DNA of 64,000 nt from PGYR01 sp041675005 (GTDB lineage: Bacteria; Bacteroidota; Ignavibacteria; Kapaibacteriales; UBA2268): the NCBI GenBank assembly GCA_041675005.1, contig JBAYUQ010000015.1, positions 7,279 to 71,278 of the forward strand, read 5' to 3'. The notes below the pieces were generated by a model. That model worked only from the letters and a program-made list of their open reading frames with translations, ran no database searches and was not told where the DNA came from. Positions 36,163 through 44,920 of this stretch are shown piece by piece. The translations under genes and the position numbers were made by a program. How positions within the stretch are numbered: the stretch's first letter is position 1; each line of letters begins with the position of its first letter.

Positions 36163-37424
36163 GTGGAAAAAAAGGAAAATACCCATTTCAAGTAGTCTGT
36201 TCATTTTGCGGACGTAACTCGAAGGAAGTAGAAAGTCTAATAGAAGGTGTCCAAGAAGTATATATATGTGATGTATGTATTAATACTTCGCATGAATTAC
36301 TTAGTGCTAATAAAAAGAACGAAAGTGCTATAAACTTTGATATTAACCTATCTACTCCCAAAAAGCTCAAAGAAAAGCTAGATGAATATGTAATCGGTCA
36401 AGAAAAAGCTAAGCAAGTACTTTCTGTCGCTGTTTACAATCACTATAAGAGAATATCAAATTTATCATTGGATAACGAGTTCGATTCAGTAGAATTAGAG
36501 AAAAGCAACGTACTTATGCTAGGCCCAACGGGTACTGGTAAGACTTTGTTAGCTAAAACGCTCGCTCGCTCGCTGAATGTACCTTTCGCTATAGCCGATG
36601 CTACTACCGTTACTGAAGCTGGATATGTGGGTGATGATGTAGAGACTGTACTATTAGCACTATTGCAAAATGCAGATTATGACGAGAAAGCGGCTCAACG
36701 TGGGATAATATACATAGACGAAATAGATAAGATTGGTCGCAAGAGCGAATCATCTAGTATAACTCGTGATGTTTCTGGTGAAGGTGTGCAACAAGCACTT
36801 CTGAAAATACTAGAAGGTACTAAAGCTGGAATACCTCCTAAAGGTGGTAGAAAGCACCCTGAGCAAAAGTTAATCTATGTTGACACTACTAATATACTAT
36901 TTATATTAGGCGGTGCGTTCGATGGATTAGAGCAAGTAATTTCTCAAAGGTTGAAAAAGCAAACAGTTGGATTCGTAACCGATGACGATGAAGGTATAAC
37001 TGATGAAAAAGATGATTTATTCAATAGAGTAGAAGCAGAAGACATAGTAAAGTATGGCTTTATCCCTGAGTTAGTTGGGCGTATGCCTATAATAACTGCA
37101 CTTAACTCTTTGAGTGAAGAAGCTATGTTAGACATACTAACTAAGCCGAAAAATGCGGTTATCAAGCAATACCAAAAGCTTTTTGCTTACGAAGGTGTGG
37201 AACTAGAGTTCACAGACGAAGCACTAAAAGCTATTGCCAACAAAGCAATGAAGAGCAAGACAGGTGCCAGAGGACTAAGATCAATGGTGGAGGCAGCAAT
37301 GCTTGATATTATGTATATAGTACCAGAGATGAAAGGCCTAAGGAAATGTATAGTATCTGAAGACACCATTAATTCGAATGCTAGTCCAGAGTTCATATAT
37401 TCAACTAAGAAGGATGCTATCTAA
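36159..37424 (+). CDS. clpX: Clp protease ATP-binding subunit ClpX
   Basis: This 421-residue AAA+ unfoldase selects and feeds substrates to ClpP. The N-terminal zinc finger has C14, C17, C37 and C40. Walker A is GPTGTGKT at 122-129. Walker B is IIYIDEIDKIGRK near 185, and GAFDGLEQVISQRL, FIPELVGRMP and KTGARGLRSMVE complete the family pattern. The ClpP-binding IGF-type loop reads FILGGAF in the neighbourhood of the substrate pore region, and an exact IGF tripeptide is not obvious. The start overlaps clpP and the stop overlaps the next gene (TAATG), giving a three-gene coupled unit. Confidence 0.97.
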   Translation: MSGKKGKYPFQVVCSFCGRNSKEVESLIEGVQEVYICDVCINTSHELLSANKKNESAINFDINLSTPKKLKEKLDEYVIGQEKAKQVLSVAVYNHYKRISNLSLDNEFDSVELEKSNVLMLGPTGTGKTLLAKTLARSLNVPFAIADATTVTEAGYVGDDVETVLLALLQNADYDEKAAQRGIIYIDEIDKIGRKSESSSITRDVSGEGVQQALLKILEGTKAGIPPKGGRKHPEQKLIYVDTTNILFILGGAFDGLEQVISQRLKKQTVGFVTDDDEGITDEKDDLFNRVEAEDIVKYGFIPELVGRMPIITALNSLSEEAMLDILTKPKNAVIKQYQKLFAYEGVELEFTDEALKAIANKAMKSKTGARGLRSMVEAAMLDIMYIVPEMKGLRKCIVSEDTINSNASPEFIYSTKKDAI

Positions 37425-38377
37425 TGCCAGAAGTAATAAACATAGCAGGAAAGAAAGTCCATATCGGCGAAATAGAAGAAATTCATTTAAAAATAGCCCG
37501 ACTTCCAACTTACACAACTATCAATTTACCTGTACATGTGTACCGTGGTAAAAAAGATGGTCCTGTTTTGTTATTAACTGGTGGGCTTCACGGCGATGAA
37601 CTGAACGGAATAGAAATAATCCGAAGAATGATAAATAATGGTTCGATAATACCTGATTGCGGTACTGTTATAGCAATGCCATTAGTGAACGCTTATGGCT
37701 TTTTGCAGAATGTACGTGGCGTACCAGATGGAAAAGATATTAATCGTAGTTTTCCTGGTTCAAAGAATGGTTCATTAGCTAAGCTAATAGCACATACACT
37801 AATGCATCAGATAATACCTTTAATTGATTACGGAATTGATTTTCATACTGGTGGAGCATCGCGTTCAAATTATCCTCAGATTAGATGTGCATTCACCGTG
37901 CCGGAGAATTTAGTATTAGCAAGAGGTTTTGCACCTCCTATGATTCTAAATTCACCTTTAATAGAGCATTCATTTCGTAAGGCCGCTTATAGAAAAGATA
38001 AGCATATATTAGTTTACGAAGCTGGGGAGTCATTGCGATTCTCTGAACATGCTATCCAAGAGGGTATAAACGGTACACTTCGATTAATGAAATATCTGAA
38101 TATGATAAAAGAAGCACCACTACCCGAGGAAGAAACCGTCATTTACCTCAAAAGTGATTGGCTAAGAGCTAAATATGCCGGTATGTTTTCATCTTATGTA
38201 GAATTGGGTCAAGAAATAAAGAATAAAGAAAAGATTGGTCATATTGCTGAACCATTTGGCCATGAAGAGTTTGAAATATTCGCAAGTAGAAACGCAAGAG
38301 TAATAGGCGTGAACAATGCACCAGTAGTGCACAAAGGCGATGCTTTGATTCATTATGCTTATGAAATAAAAAAATAA
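37424..38377 (+). CDS. Succinylglutamate desuccinylase/aspartoacylase-family metallohydrolase
   Basis: This 317-residue protein of the M14-like AstE/ASPA family would be a zinc-dependent amidohydrolase or carboxypeptidase. The zinc ligands are seen in LTGGLHGDELNG (H56, E59) and in DFHTGGASRS near residue 143. KDINRSFPG supplies the substrate-binding arginine, and YEAGES near 205 likely contains the catalytic glutamate. The C-terminal beta domain (GMFSSYVELGQEI, KGDALIHYA) is typical of the family. The substrate is not deducible. Its ATG overlaps the clpX stop (TAATG). Coupling of such an enzyme to Clp protease genes is unexpected and may mean that it acts on released peptides or acyl-amino acids. 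Confidence 0.88.
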   Translation: MPEVINIAGKKVHIGEIEEIHLKIARLPTYTTINLPVHVYRGKKDGPVLLLTGGLHGDELNGIEIIRRMINNGSIIPDCGTVIAMPLVNAYGFLQNVRGVPDGKDINRSFPGSKNGSLAKLIAHTLMHQIIPLIDYGIDFHTGGASRSNYPQIRCAFTVPENLVLARGFAPPMILNSPLIEHSFRKAAYRKDKHILVYEAGESLRFSEHAIQEGINGTLRLMKYLNMIKEAPLPEEETVIYLKSDWLRAKYAGMFSSYVELGQEIKNKEKIGHIAEPFGHEEFEIFASRNARVIGVNNAPVVHKGDALIHYAYEIKK

Positions 38378-38401
38378 TTATTGTAAACTGAAGTTATTTT
38401 C

Positions 38402-38432
38402 TTGTATATAAATAATTAAACAATTATATTTG
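38402..38432 (+). promoter_or_regulatory. Candidate promoter of rplU-rpmA
   Basis: TTG at 38402-38404, a 20-bp spacer and TATATTTG at 38425-38432 match the Bacteroidota -33/-7 arrangement. The predicted transcription start is about 25 bp ahead of the rplU ATG. Confidence 0.55.
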
Positions 38433-38464
38433 AAGTCTATTAAAAATTACATTCGGAAAAACAA

Positions 38465-38776
38465 ATGGCAACTGTTGTAGAAATAGCTGGTTTCCAATAC
38501 GAAGTTGAAAAAGATGCAAAGCTAAGTGTTCCTTTATTAGAAGGTAACCCAGGCGATAGCGTTGAATTTTCAAACGTTCTATTGAACGAAAAAGATGGAA
38601 ATTTCACTTTCGGTAGCCCATTAATTGATGGCGCTAAAGTAACTGGTATGATATTAGAGCATAAAAAAGATAGAAAGATTCTAATTTTCCACAAGAAAAG
38701 AAGAAAAGGTTACCAAAAATTAAATGGTCACCGTCAAAATTACACAAGAATTCAAATCACTGATATATCAGTTTAA
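38465..38776 (+). CDS. rplU: 50S ribosomal protein L21
   Basis: This 103-residue large-subunit protein starts MATVVEIAGFQYEVEKDAKL and continues VPLLEGNPGDSVEF, VTGMILEHKKDRKILIFHKK and KGYQKLNGHRQNYTRIQI, all classic L21 blocks. It binds 23S rRNA early in assembly. rpmA (L27) follows after 12 bp with a GGAG site in front, the usual L21-L27 operon. Confidence 0.97.
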   Translation: MATVVEIAGFQYEVEKDAKLSVPLLEGNPGDSVEFSNVLLNEKDGNFTFGSPLIDGAKVTGMILEHKKDRKILIFHKKRRKGYQKLNGHRQNYTRIQITDISV

Positions 38777-38788
38777 GGAGAGAATAAC

Positions 38789-39043
38789 ATGGCTCACAAG
38801 AAAGGTCAGGGATCCGTTAGAAACGGTAGAGACTCACAAGGTCAGAGAAGAGGAGTTAAGAAATTTGGTGGCGAAGAAGTAATTCCGGGTAACATCATTA
38901 TCAGACAACTTGGCACTAAATACAAACCAGGTGTTAACGTTGGTCTTGGTAAAGATTACACTATATTTGCTCTTACTGAAGGAACTGTGAAGTTTCATAA
39001 GAAAGCAAATAATAGAACTTGGGTATCTGTTTTACCTAACTAA
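38789..39043 (+). CDS. rpmA: 50S ribosomal protein L27
   Basis: This 84-residue protein begins MAHKKGQGSVRNGRDSQGQR and continues GVKKFGGEEVIPGNIIIRQL and GTKYKPGVNVGLGKDYTIF, unmistakable for L27, which reaches into the peptidyl-transferase centre. There is no Firmicutes-type N-terminal cleavage extension. AAGGAGAG lies just ahead of the ATG. It forms an operon with rplU and is followed by a terminator at 39093. Confidence 0.97.
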   Translation: MAHKKGQGSVRNGRDSQGQRRGVKKFGGEEVIPGNIIIRQLGTKYKPGVNVGLGKDYTIFALTEGTVKFHKKANNRTWVSVLPN

Positions 39044-39498
39044 GAAAATTTATTTTTTATAATTAAGTTATATATATAACTCTCAGCTTGCAGTCCTGTC
39101 TATTCCAATAGATGGGATTTTTTTTTGTACTATTCATTTCTAAACCAAATATTATCTTTCAAATGTATTGCATACCCCATAATGTACATTTAATCAAGTA
39201 CCTCAGATATCACACTAGAGTAGGAATGGTACAAAAGTCCAGAATAATGATAATATCACCATTACTAATGTTTAACTTAAACCAACTGCTATTCTTTCGA
39301 TTTGAACTATCACGTAGCACAACTCTGAACATTATGTTTACTATAATGCTTCATTGAAAAAGTTAGATTGAAGTTCAATAAGTGACTAGTTTGTAATAGA
39401 ATATTCAAAATATTAATTGCATTTAATAAAAAAAAACCGTAATCTGTATACGTAATTTGAAAATAATTAAAATATTTAGAACTTTAATAATTAAATTT
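39044..39498. other. Gene-free stretch of 455 bp upstream of the five-gene operon
   Basis: After the rpmA terminator the sequence is A/T-rich with no persuasive coding frame. A frame at 39112-39357 starts inside the terminator and has no recognisable protein features. The last 100 bp include an A9 run (39430-39438) before tgtatacgta. They presumably hold the operon promoter, though no clean TAnnTTTG was found. Confidence 0.5.
39093..39130 (+). terminator. Intrinsic terminator after rpmA
   Basis: The sequence tcctgtctatt pairs with aatagatggga across a CC loop (one mismatch), followed by eight or more Ts. Confidence 0.85.
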
Positions 39499-40809
39499 AT
39501 GATAAAAGAAGTTAGTAAATCTGCCCAGCTATTCGAGCGCAGAAAAGATGTCGTAGCTAACGGAGTTGGGGTATTCAATACAGCAACAGTTAGTCACGCA
39601 AAGGGTGCTATTATTACTGAAGTTGATGGAAGAGAATTAATCGACTTTGCAGGTGGAATTGGAGTTGTTAATGCTGGTCATTGTCCTGAAACAGTAGTAG
39701 AGGCTATTCGTGAGCAAGCAGGTAAATATATACACACTAGTTTTAATGTAGTTACATACGAACCTTATATACAGCTTTGTGAGGAATTAGTAGAAATACT
39801 ACCTCATGGTGAAAAAACTAAAGCTATGCTAGTATCAACAGGTGCTGAGGCAGTAGAAAATGCAATAAAAATCGCTCGTCAAGCAACTAAAAGACAAGGC
39901 ATACTCTGTTTCTCGGACGCATATCATGGTAGAACTATGATGGCTATGTCACTTACAAGTAAAGTCAGCTATAAAATTGACTGTGGTCCATTCGCTCCAG
40001 AAGTATATCGACTTCCTTTTCCCAACTTTTATACAAAAAGTAATGGTAGAAGTATGGAAGAGTTCGTACAAGACGAACTAAATCTCTTACAAGAAAGCAC
40101 ACTTAATTTAGTAGATATTAATAATCTTGCTGCAATAATTATAGAACCTATACAAGGTGAAGGTGGGTTTAACCCCGTTCCTAAAGCTTATCTAGAAGGG
40201 TTAAGAACATTCTGTGATGAAAATGGCGTAATGCTAATAATGGATGAAGTCCAAAGTGGATTTTGTAGAACTGGTCACTGGGCAAGCTGGCAATATTATA
40301 ATGTCGTTCCAGATATTAGTACCTATGCCAAATCAATGGGTTCTGGGCTTCCAATAGCAGCCGTAGTAGGGAAAGCTGAAATAATGGATGCTGCAGCCAT
40401 TGGGTCTATTGGTGGGACTTATATAGGTAGTCCTATAAGTTGTGCTGCATCTTTAGCAACTATTCAGTACATGAAAGATATCAATCTAAATGAAAAAGCT
40501 CTTTTGGTTGGGGATATAATACACACTAGATTGACTAAACTAAAAGAAGAATGTCCTGCAATAGGCGATGTACGCGGAGTTGGAGCAATGGTTGGGATGG
40601 AATTCGTTCAGAACGGAGACCCCAAAACCCCTGATACCACTATCTGTAAGAAAATTGTAGAAGCGTGTTATGAAAACGGACTTATTATACTGAGTGCTGG
40701 AACACACAAAAATATTATTAGAATACTGTCACCATTAATTATCACTCTAGAAGAGCTAGACAATGGGTTGACAATTTTAGAAACACAAATAAGAAAATTA
40801 ACAAAATGA
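39499..40809 (+). CDS. Class III PLP-dependent aminotransferase (GabT-like)
   Basis: The start is the ATG at 39499 (MIKEVSKSAQLFERR); an upstream TTG would add 14 residues with no homology-like features. The 436-residue enzyme shows VSTGAEAVENAIKIARQAT, FSDAYHGRTMMAMSLT, IIEPIQGEGGFNPVP, LIMDEVQSGFCRTG and the PLP lysine K278 in TYAKSMGSGLP, followed by SIGGTYIGSPISCAAS. These are the hallmarks of 4-aminobutyrate and related omega-aminotransferases. The substrate is probably an omega-amine or omega-amino acid, perhaps produced by the decarboxylase-like enzyme of the same operon. Its stop overlaps the next start (ATGA). GabT itself is possible, but the context points to a dedicated pathway. 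Confidence 0.9.
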   Translation: MIKEVSKSAQLFERRKDVVANGVGVFNTATVSHAKGAIITEVDGRELIDFAGGIGVVNAGHCPETVVEAIREQAGKYIHTSFNVVTYEPYIQLCEELVEILPHGEKTKAMLVSTGAEAVENAIKIARQATKRQGILCFSDAYHGRTMMAMSLTSKVSYKIDCGPFAPEVYRLPFPNFYTKSNGRSMEEFVQDELNLLQESTLNLVDINNLAAIIIEPIQGEGGFNPVPKAYLEGLRTFCDENGVMLIMDEVQSGFCRTGHWASWQYYNVVPDISTYAKSMGSGLPIAAVVGKAEIMDAAAIGSIGGTYIGSPISCAASLATIQYMKDINLNEKALLVGDIIHTRLTKLKEECPAIGDVRGVGAMVGMEFVQNGDPKTPDTTICKKIVEACYENGLIILSAGTHKNIIRILSPLIITLEELDNGLTILETQIRKLTK

Positions 40810-41750
40810 ACCACATGAATACGTTCTCGATAGCTGGGATACAAATGAGAGTGTCAGCTGTTACCCCAAATATAGAAATGATGAAGCTTAAGATAGATAT
40901 AACGATGAATCTATATCCTTGGATAGAGATGATAATGTTTAGTGAGCTTTGTGCTTTTGGGCCACTTACCTATCCAGCGCAAGAGTTTCCAAATAGTTTT
41001 GAAGAAGAAATGCAAGAAATGGCTAAGAAATATAACATTTGGTTATTACCTGGTTCTGCATTCGAAAAAAGTGAAGGTAAAATATATAATACAGCTACTG
41101 TAATAAATCCAGATGGTGAGATTGTAACTAGGTATAGAAAGATGTTCCCATTCTATCCTTATGAAGTTGGTGTTGCACCTGGTCACGAGTTCTGTGTTTT
41201 TGATGTACCTGATGTTGGTAGATTTGGAGTATCAATTTGCTATGATATGTGGTTCCCAGAGACTACAAGAACACTTGTTAGTATGGGAGCAGAAGTAATA
41301 CTTCACCCTACATTATCTGGAACAATTGATAGAGATATAGAGTTGTCAATTGTTAGAGCAATGGCATCTGTAAACCAATGTTTCTTCTTCGATGTGAATG
41401 GATTAGATACTGGTGGGTGCGGACGCTCAGTTGTATGCGGCCCAGATGGTAGAGTTTTACATCAATCTGATAGCACGGAAGAAATAATACCATTAGAATT
41501 GAACATGGATCACGTAAAGCGTAGTCGTGAGTTAGGAATACTACGTTTAGGGCAGCCACTGAAAAGTTTTAGAGATCACTTAGGTGAATTTGATATATAC
41601 CACCGTGGAGCCAAATCAGAATATTTGGATTCATTAGGCCCCTTGATTAAACCAACTAGGTTGGAGACTTTATCAAGATTAAAGATTAAAGAAGATAAAA
41701 TAATGAATCCTGTGTCCCCTGTAAGATTTAAAGGAGATGGTTTAGTTTAA
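40806..41750 (+). CDS. Nitrilase-superfamily carbon-nitrogen hydrolase
   Basis: This 314-residue hydrolase has the superfamily triad E47 (MFSELCAFGP), K112 (YRKMFPFYPYE) and C145 (VSICYDMWFPE). MAKKYNIWLLPGSAFE and YNTATVINPDGEI are standard strands of the alpha-beta-beta-alpha fold. CYDMWFPET followed by a late, divergent C-terminus suggests an amidase and not a true nitrile hydrolase. N-carbamoylputrescine amidase is one candidate given the polyamine-like neighbours, but the match is not specific. It overlaps the aminotransferase gene by 4 bp and precedes the VOC gene by 18 bp. Confidence 0.87.
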   Translation: MNHMNTFSIAGIQMRVSAVTPNIEMMKLKIDITMNLYPWIEMIMFSELCAFGPLTYPAQEFPNSFEEEMQEMAKKYNIWLLPGSAFEKSEGKIYNTATVINPDGEIVTRYRKMFPFYPYEVGVAPGHEFCVFDVPDVGRFGVSICYDMWFPETTRTLVSMGAEVILHPTLSGTIDRDIELSIVRAMASVNQCFFFDVNGLDTGGCGRSVVCGPDGRVLHQSDSTEEIIPLELNMDHVKRSRELGILRLGQPLKSFRDHLGEFDIYHRGAKSEYLDSLGPLIKPTRLETLSRLKIKEDKIMNPVSPVRFKGDGLV

Positions 41751-41768
41751 CTAATTAGGAGAATAATT

Positions 41769-42176
41769 ATGGGCGGAATATTAGCTCAAAAAAGAAATAA
41801 GAACGGTACAAGAAAGGATTTTGTGAGTTGGTTTGAAATACCAGCTATTGATTTCCAACAAGCAGTTAACTTTTACAATTATATCTTCAATATTGAGATG
41901 GAACAAGTTGTAAACGAAGATAGCGCAACTGCATTTTTCCCTGTTACCACTGGAATAGGAGGTGCTATTACATCTGGATTCAATAATGAGACCAGTGCAA
42001 GTGGGCCATTGCTATATTTGAATGGTGGTGATGATTTGAACCTTGTTCTTAACAAAGTAGAAGATGCGGGTGGAAGAATAATAATGTCTAAAACCCTAAT
42101 ATCAAAAAATGCTGGGTATTTTGCTGTATTTATTGATTCACAAGGAAATAAATTAGCACTGTATTCTAAGAAGTAA
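41769..42176 (+). CDS. VOC/glyoxalase-fold protein
   Basis: This 135-residue protein starts with a basic leader and then VSWFEIPAIDFQQAVNFYNYIF, the first beta-alpha-beta-beta-beta unit of the vicinal-oxygen-chelate fold. LYLNGGDDLNLVLNKVEDAGG and GYFAVFIDSQGNKLALYS form the second unit. The usual metal-binding His and Glu are not all evident, since the first-strand position is E and the last is a Q/N-type residue, so it may be a binding or auxiliary protein and not an active glyoxalase. A GGAG lies 8 bases ahead of the ATG. It is 3 bp from the next gene, in the middle of the operon. Confidence 0.82.
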   Translation: MGGILAQKRNKNGTRKDFVSWFEIPAIDFQQAVNFYNYIFNIEMEQVVNEDSATAFFPVTTGIGGAITSGFNNETSASGPLLYLNGGDDLNLVLNKVEDAGGRIIMSKTLISKNAGYFAVFIDSQGNKLALYSKK

Positions 42177-42179
42177 TTA

Positions 42180-44909
42180 ATGAAAAAAACTAATATCTCA
42201 AGAAAACAATTCTATAACATTAGTCAACTTCGAATAGACTATTGGAGTCGGTTAAAAGTAGATTCTCATTTACTTAAAGAATCTAACACTACCGCTAATA
42301 GCAAGAAGTTAATTAAAACACGAGTTAGTCATCTAATAGAAGAGTTGACTAACATAGAGTCTTACTTTGCTTTACCTGGCACTATGAGATTGAAGTCTAT
42401 TAGTACTCTTTTTAAAGAGGGAGATTATAACTCACTCTCTTACAAAATCAGTGAAACCTGTAAGCAATTAGTTGGCAATAAGCATAATTTGGTGAATGAC
42501 ATATCAATAGAAGATGAGACTGAGCTTGATCAACTTGAAGAGTTGGAACAAGTTGTCAACCATAGAAAGAATCATTTTGAAGTACTTTTTATAGATCGAG
42601 TGTCAGAACAAGAAGAGATAGATTTAAAAAATAACTACAGAAATATAAGTGAGAAAAGCGATAAATTCACTTATAATATAATCTTCCAAAATTCATTCCA
42701 AGATGCTCTGATAGCACTACTATTCAATCACAATATACAATCTGTGATTATACGATTTGCTCCCCAATACTTTTCAAATAGAATCAGTGATGAAATTGTA
42801 CCTTATGTCAAAAGTATTGAGAAATATGATTACTCAAAATTGGATGAAATTGAACTAGGTCCAGTATTAGGTGATTTGATTAAAAAGATTAGACCCGAAT
42901 TAGATGTTTACTATGTAACAGATACTTCGCTTAGCAAACTAAAAGATTCAACTCTAAAATGCTTCAGACGTATATTCTACCAATCTGAAGATATACAAGA
43001 AATGCACTTGACTCTGCTAAGAGGAATTGAAGAAAGATACGACACCCCATTTTTTAAAGCTTTAGTTGAATATAGTCAAAAACCAACAGGTGTTTTTCAC
43101 GCAATGCCCATATCCAGAGGGAATTCAGTATTCAAATCAAATTGGATAAATGATTTCGGAGAGTTTTATGGTAGAAATTTATTCCTTGCGGAGACTTCCG
43201 CCACAACTGGTGGACTTGATTCATTACTAATGCCTACGGGACCGCTGAAAAGAGCGCAGGAAAAAGCCAGAGACGCTTACGGTTCGCTTAATACTTACTT
43301 TGTGACCAATGGAACATCTACAGCTAATAAAATCGTTCTACAAGCTCTAGTAAAGCCGAAAGACGTAGTTTTGATAGATAGAGATTGCCACAAATCACAT
43401 CACTATGGATTAGTTCTAGCTGGTGCATATCCCGTTTACTTAGATTCGTACCCTATACAAGAATACTCTATGTACGGAGCTGTCCCTATTGACCATATTG
43501 TCAATAAGCTATTAAAGCTAAAAGAATCAGGACGATTAGACAAAGTAAAAATGCTTTTACTTACAAACTGTACGTTTGATGGTATAGTTTATAATGTAGA
43601 AAAAGTGATGCAAAGAGTGCTTGCAATCAAACCAGATATGATATTCCTTTGGGATGAGGCATGGTTTGCTTTCGCTGGGTTTGGTGTGAACCACAAACAA
43701 CGAACTGCAATGTTCACTGCTAAAAGGCTATCCGTAAGATACAAAAGTGAAGAGTATAAACTTAAATACGAACAACATATAGCAGAGCTTAAAAAAGGCG
43801 AAACGCCTAGTTTACCTGACCCCAAATTAGTAAGAGTAAGAGTATATGCGACTCAGAGTACTCATAAAACTTTGAGCAGTTTTAGACAAGGTTCGATGAT
43901 TCATATATGGGATGAAGATTTCAGAAGGAAATCTGAGAGTACGTTCCTAGAAGCATATATGACACACACATCTACTTCACCTAACTATCAGATGTTAGCA
44001 TCCCTTGATATAGGCAGAAGACAAGTTCAGCTAGAGGGATTTGAGTTAGTAGAAAATAGTATCGAAATGGCAATGCTATTAAGAGAGAAAATAGTAAATA
44101 GCCCACAGCTTAGTAAGTATTTTGATGTTCTCACGGTGTTTAATTTTATTCCAGATGAAAGAAGAGAGTCAGGACTTCAAGAGTATTACACCAAAGAGTT
44201 AGGCTGGAATTTGATGGAAGATGCGTGGAGAGATGACGAGTTCGTATTAGACCCAACAAAAATTACTCTTTGTATAGGTAAAACTGGGGTAGATGGCGAT
44301 ACTTTCAAGAACAAATATCTTATGGATAAGTTTGGAATACAAATAAACAAGACATCTAGAAATACAGTCCTTTTCATGACGAATATAGGTACTACCAAAG
44401 GTAGTGTGTCTTACTTGATAAAGGCCTTGCTGAATATATCTGAAGAACTAGATGATGAGTTAAAATCATTGAATGACAAAGAATTGGAAATACACGAAAA
44501 AAGAATTTGTTCATTGATGAAAGACGTACCTCCGTTGCCTGACTTTAGTTATTTTCATCATTCATTCCAAGCTGTACCAGGCGTACCGGGCGGTGATATT
44601 AGAACGGCTTATTATTTAGCTTACAATGAAAAGAACTATGAGTATATACTATTAGAAGATTGTTTGGAAGTGATGAAAGCAGGTCGAACTTTAGTTGCTT
44701 CTACTTTCTTAATACCATACCCTCCGGGATTTCCTGTATTAGTACCGGGTCAAGTAATAAGCGAAGAAATTATAAATTTCATGTTAGCTCTGGACGTAAG
44801 TGAAGTTCATGGTTATAATTCAAATTTAGGAATGAGAATATTTAAAGAAAAAGTTTTAAGAAGAGATCAAATTAATTCATCTATTGGTGGAATCTCCACA
44901 ATTAAATAA
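42180..44909 (+). CDS. Orn/Lys/Arg-decarboxylase-type PLP enzyme, oversized
   Basis: This 909-residue fold-I PLP protein resembles biodegradative basic-amino-acid decarboxylases. TNGTSTANKIVLQAL and DRDCHKSHHYGLVLAGA contain the cofactor-stacking region. FLWDEAWFAFAGF supplies the conserved Asp, and QSTHKTLSSFRQGSMIH holds the Schiff-base lysine K563 preceded by His. IPYPPGFPVLVPGQ and PGGDIRTAYYLAY are typical C-terminal motifs. The PLP lysine sits about 200 residues later than in LdcI. The extra N-terminus (1-120) is helical and unfamiliar and is followed by a wing-like domain. It probably decarboxylates a basic or acidic amino acid, though loss of decarboxylation in favour of another PLP reaction cannot be excluded. 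It lies between the VOC and ATP-grasp genes. Confidence 0.88.
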   Translation: MKKTNISRKQFYNISQLRIDYWSRLKVDSHLLKESNTTANSKKLIKTRVSHLIEELTNIESYFALPGTMRLKSISTLFKEGDYNSLSYKISETCKQLVGNKHNLVNDISIEDETELDQLEELEQVVNHRKNHFEVLFIDRVSEQEEIDLKNNYRNISEKSDKFTYNIIFQNSFQDALIALLFNHNIQSVIIRFAPQYFSNRISDEIVPYVKSIEKYDYSKLDEIELGPVLGDLIKKIRPELDVYYVTDTSLSKLKDSTLKCFRRIFYQSEDIQEMHLTLLRGIEERYDTPFFKALVEYSQKPTGVFHAMPISRGNSVFKSNWINDFGEFYGRNLFLAETSATTGGLDSLLMPTGPLKRAQEKARDAYGSLNTYFVTNGTSTANKIVLQALVKPKDVVLIDRDCHKSHHYGLVLAGAYPVYLDSYPIQEYSMYGAVPIDHIVNKLLKLKESGRLDKVKMLLLTNCTFDGIVYNVEKVMQRVLAIKPDMIFLWDEAWFAFAGFGVNHKQRTAMFTAKRLSVRYKSEEYKLKYEQHIAELKKGETPSLPDPKLVRVRVYATQSTHKTLSSFRQGSMIHIWDEDFRRKSESTFLEAYMTHTSTSPNYQMLASLDIGRRQVQLEGFELVENSIEMAMLLREKIVNSPQLSKYFDVLTVFNFIPDERRESGLQEYYTKELGWNLMEDAWRDDEFVLDPTKITLCIGKTGVDGDTFKNKYLMDKFGIQINKTSRNTVLFMTNIGTTKGSVSYLIKALLNISEELDDELKSLNDKELEIHEKRICSLMKDVPPLPDFSYFHHSFQAVPGVPGGDIRTAYYLAYNEKNYEYILLEDCLEVMKAGRTLVASTFLIPYPPGFPVLVPGQVISEEIINFMLALDVSEVHGYNSNLGMRIFKEKVLRRDQINSSIGGISTIK

Positions 44910-44920
44910 GGGAAAAGATT

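Noticed and set aside
39112..39357. 81-aa plus-strand frame in the rpmA-aminotransferase gap
   Set aside because: It starts within the rpmA terminator, has no ribosome-binding site and encodes no recognisable features; chance ORF in A/T-rich DNA.
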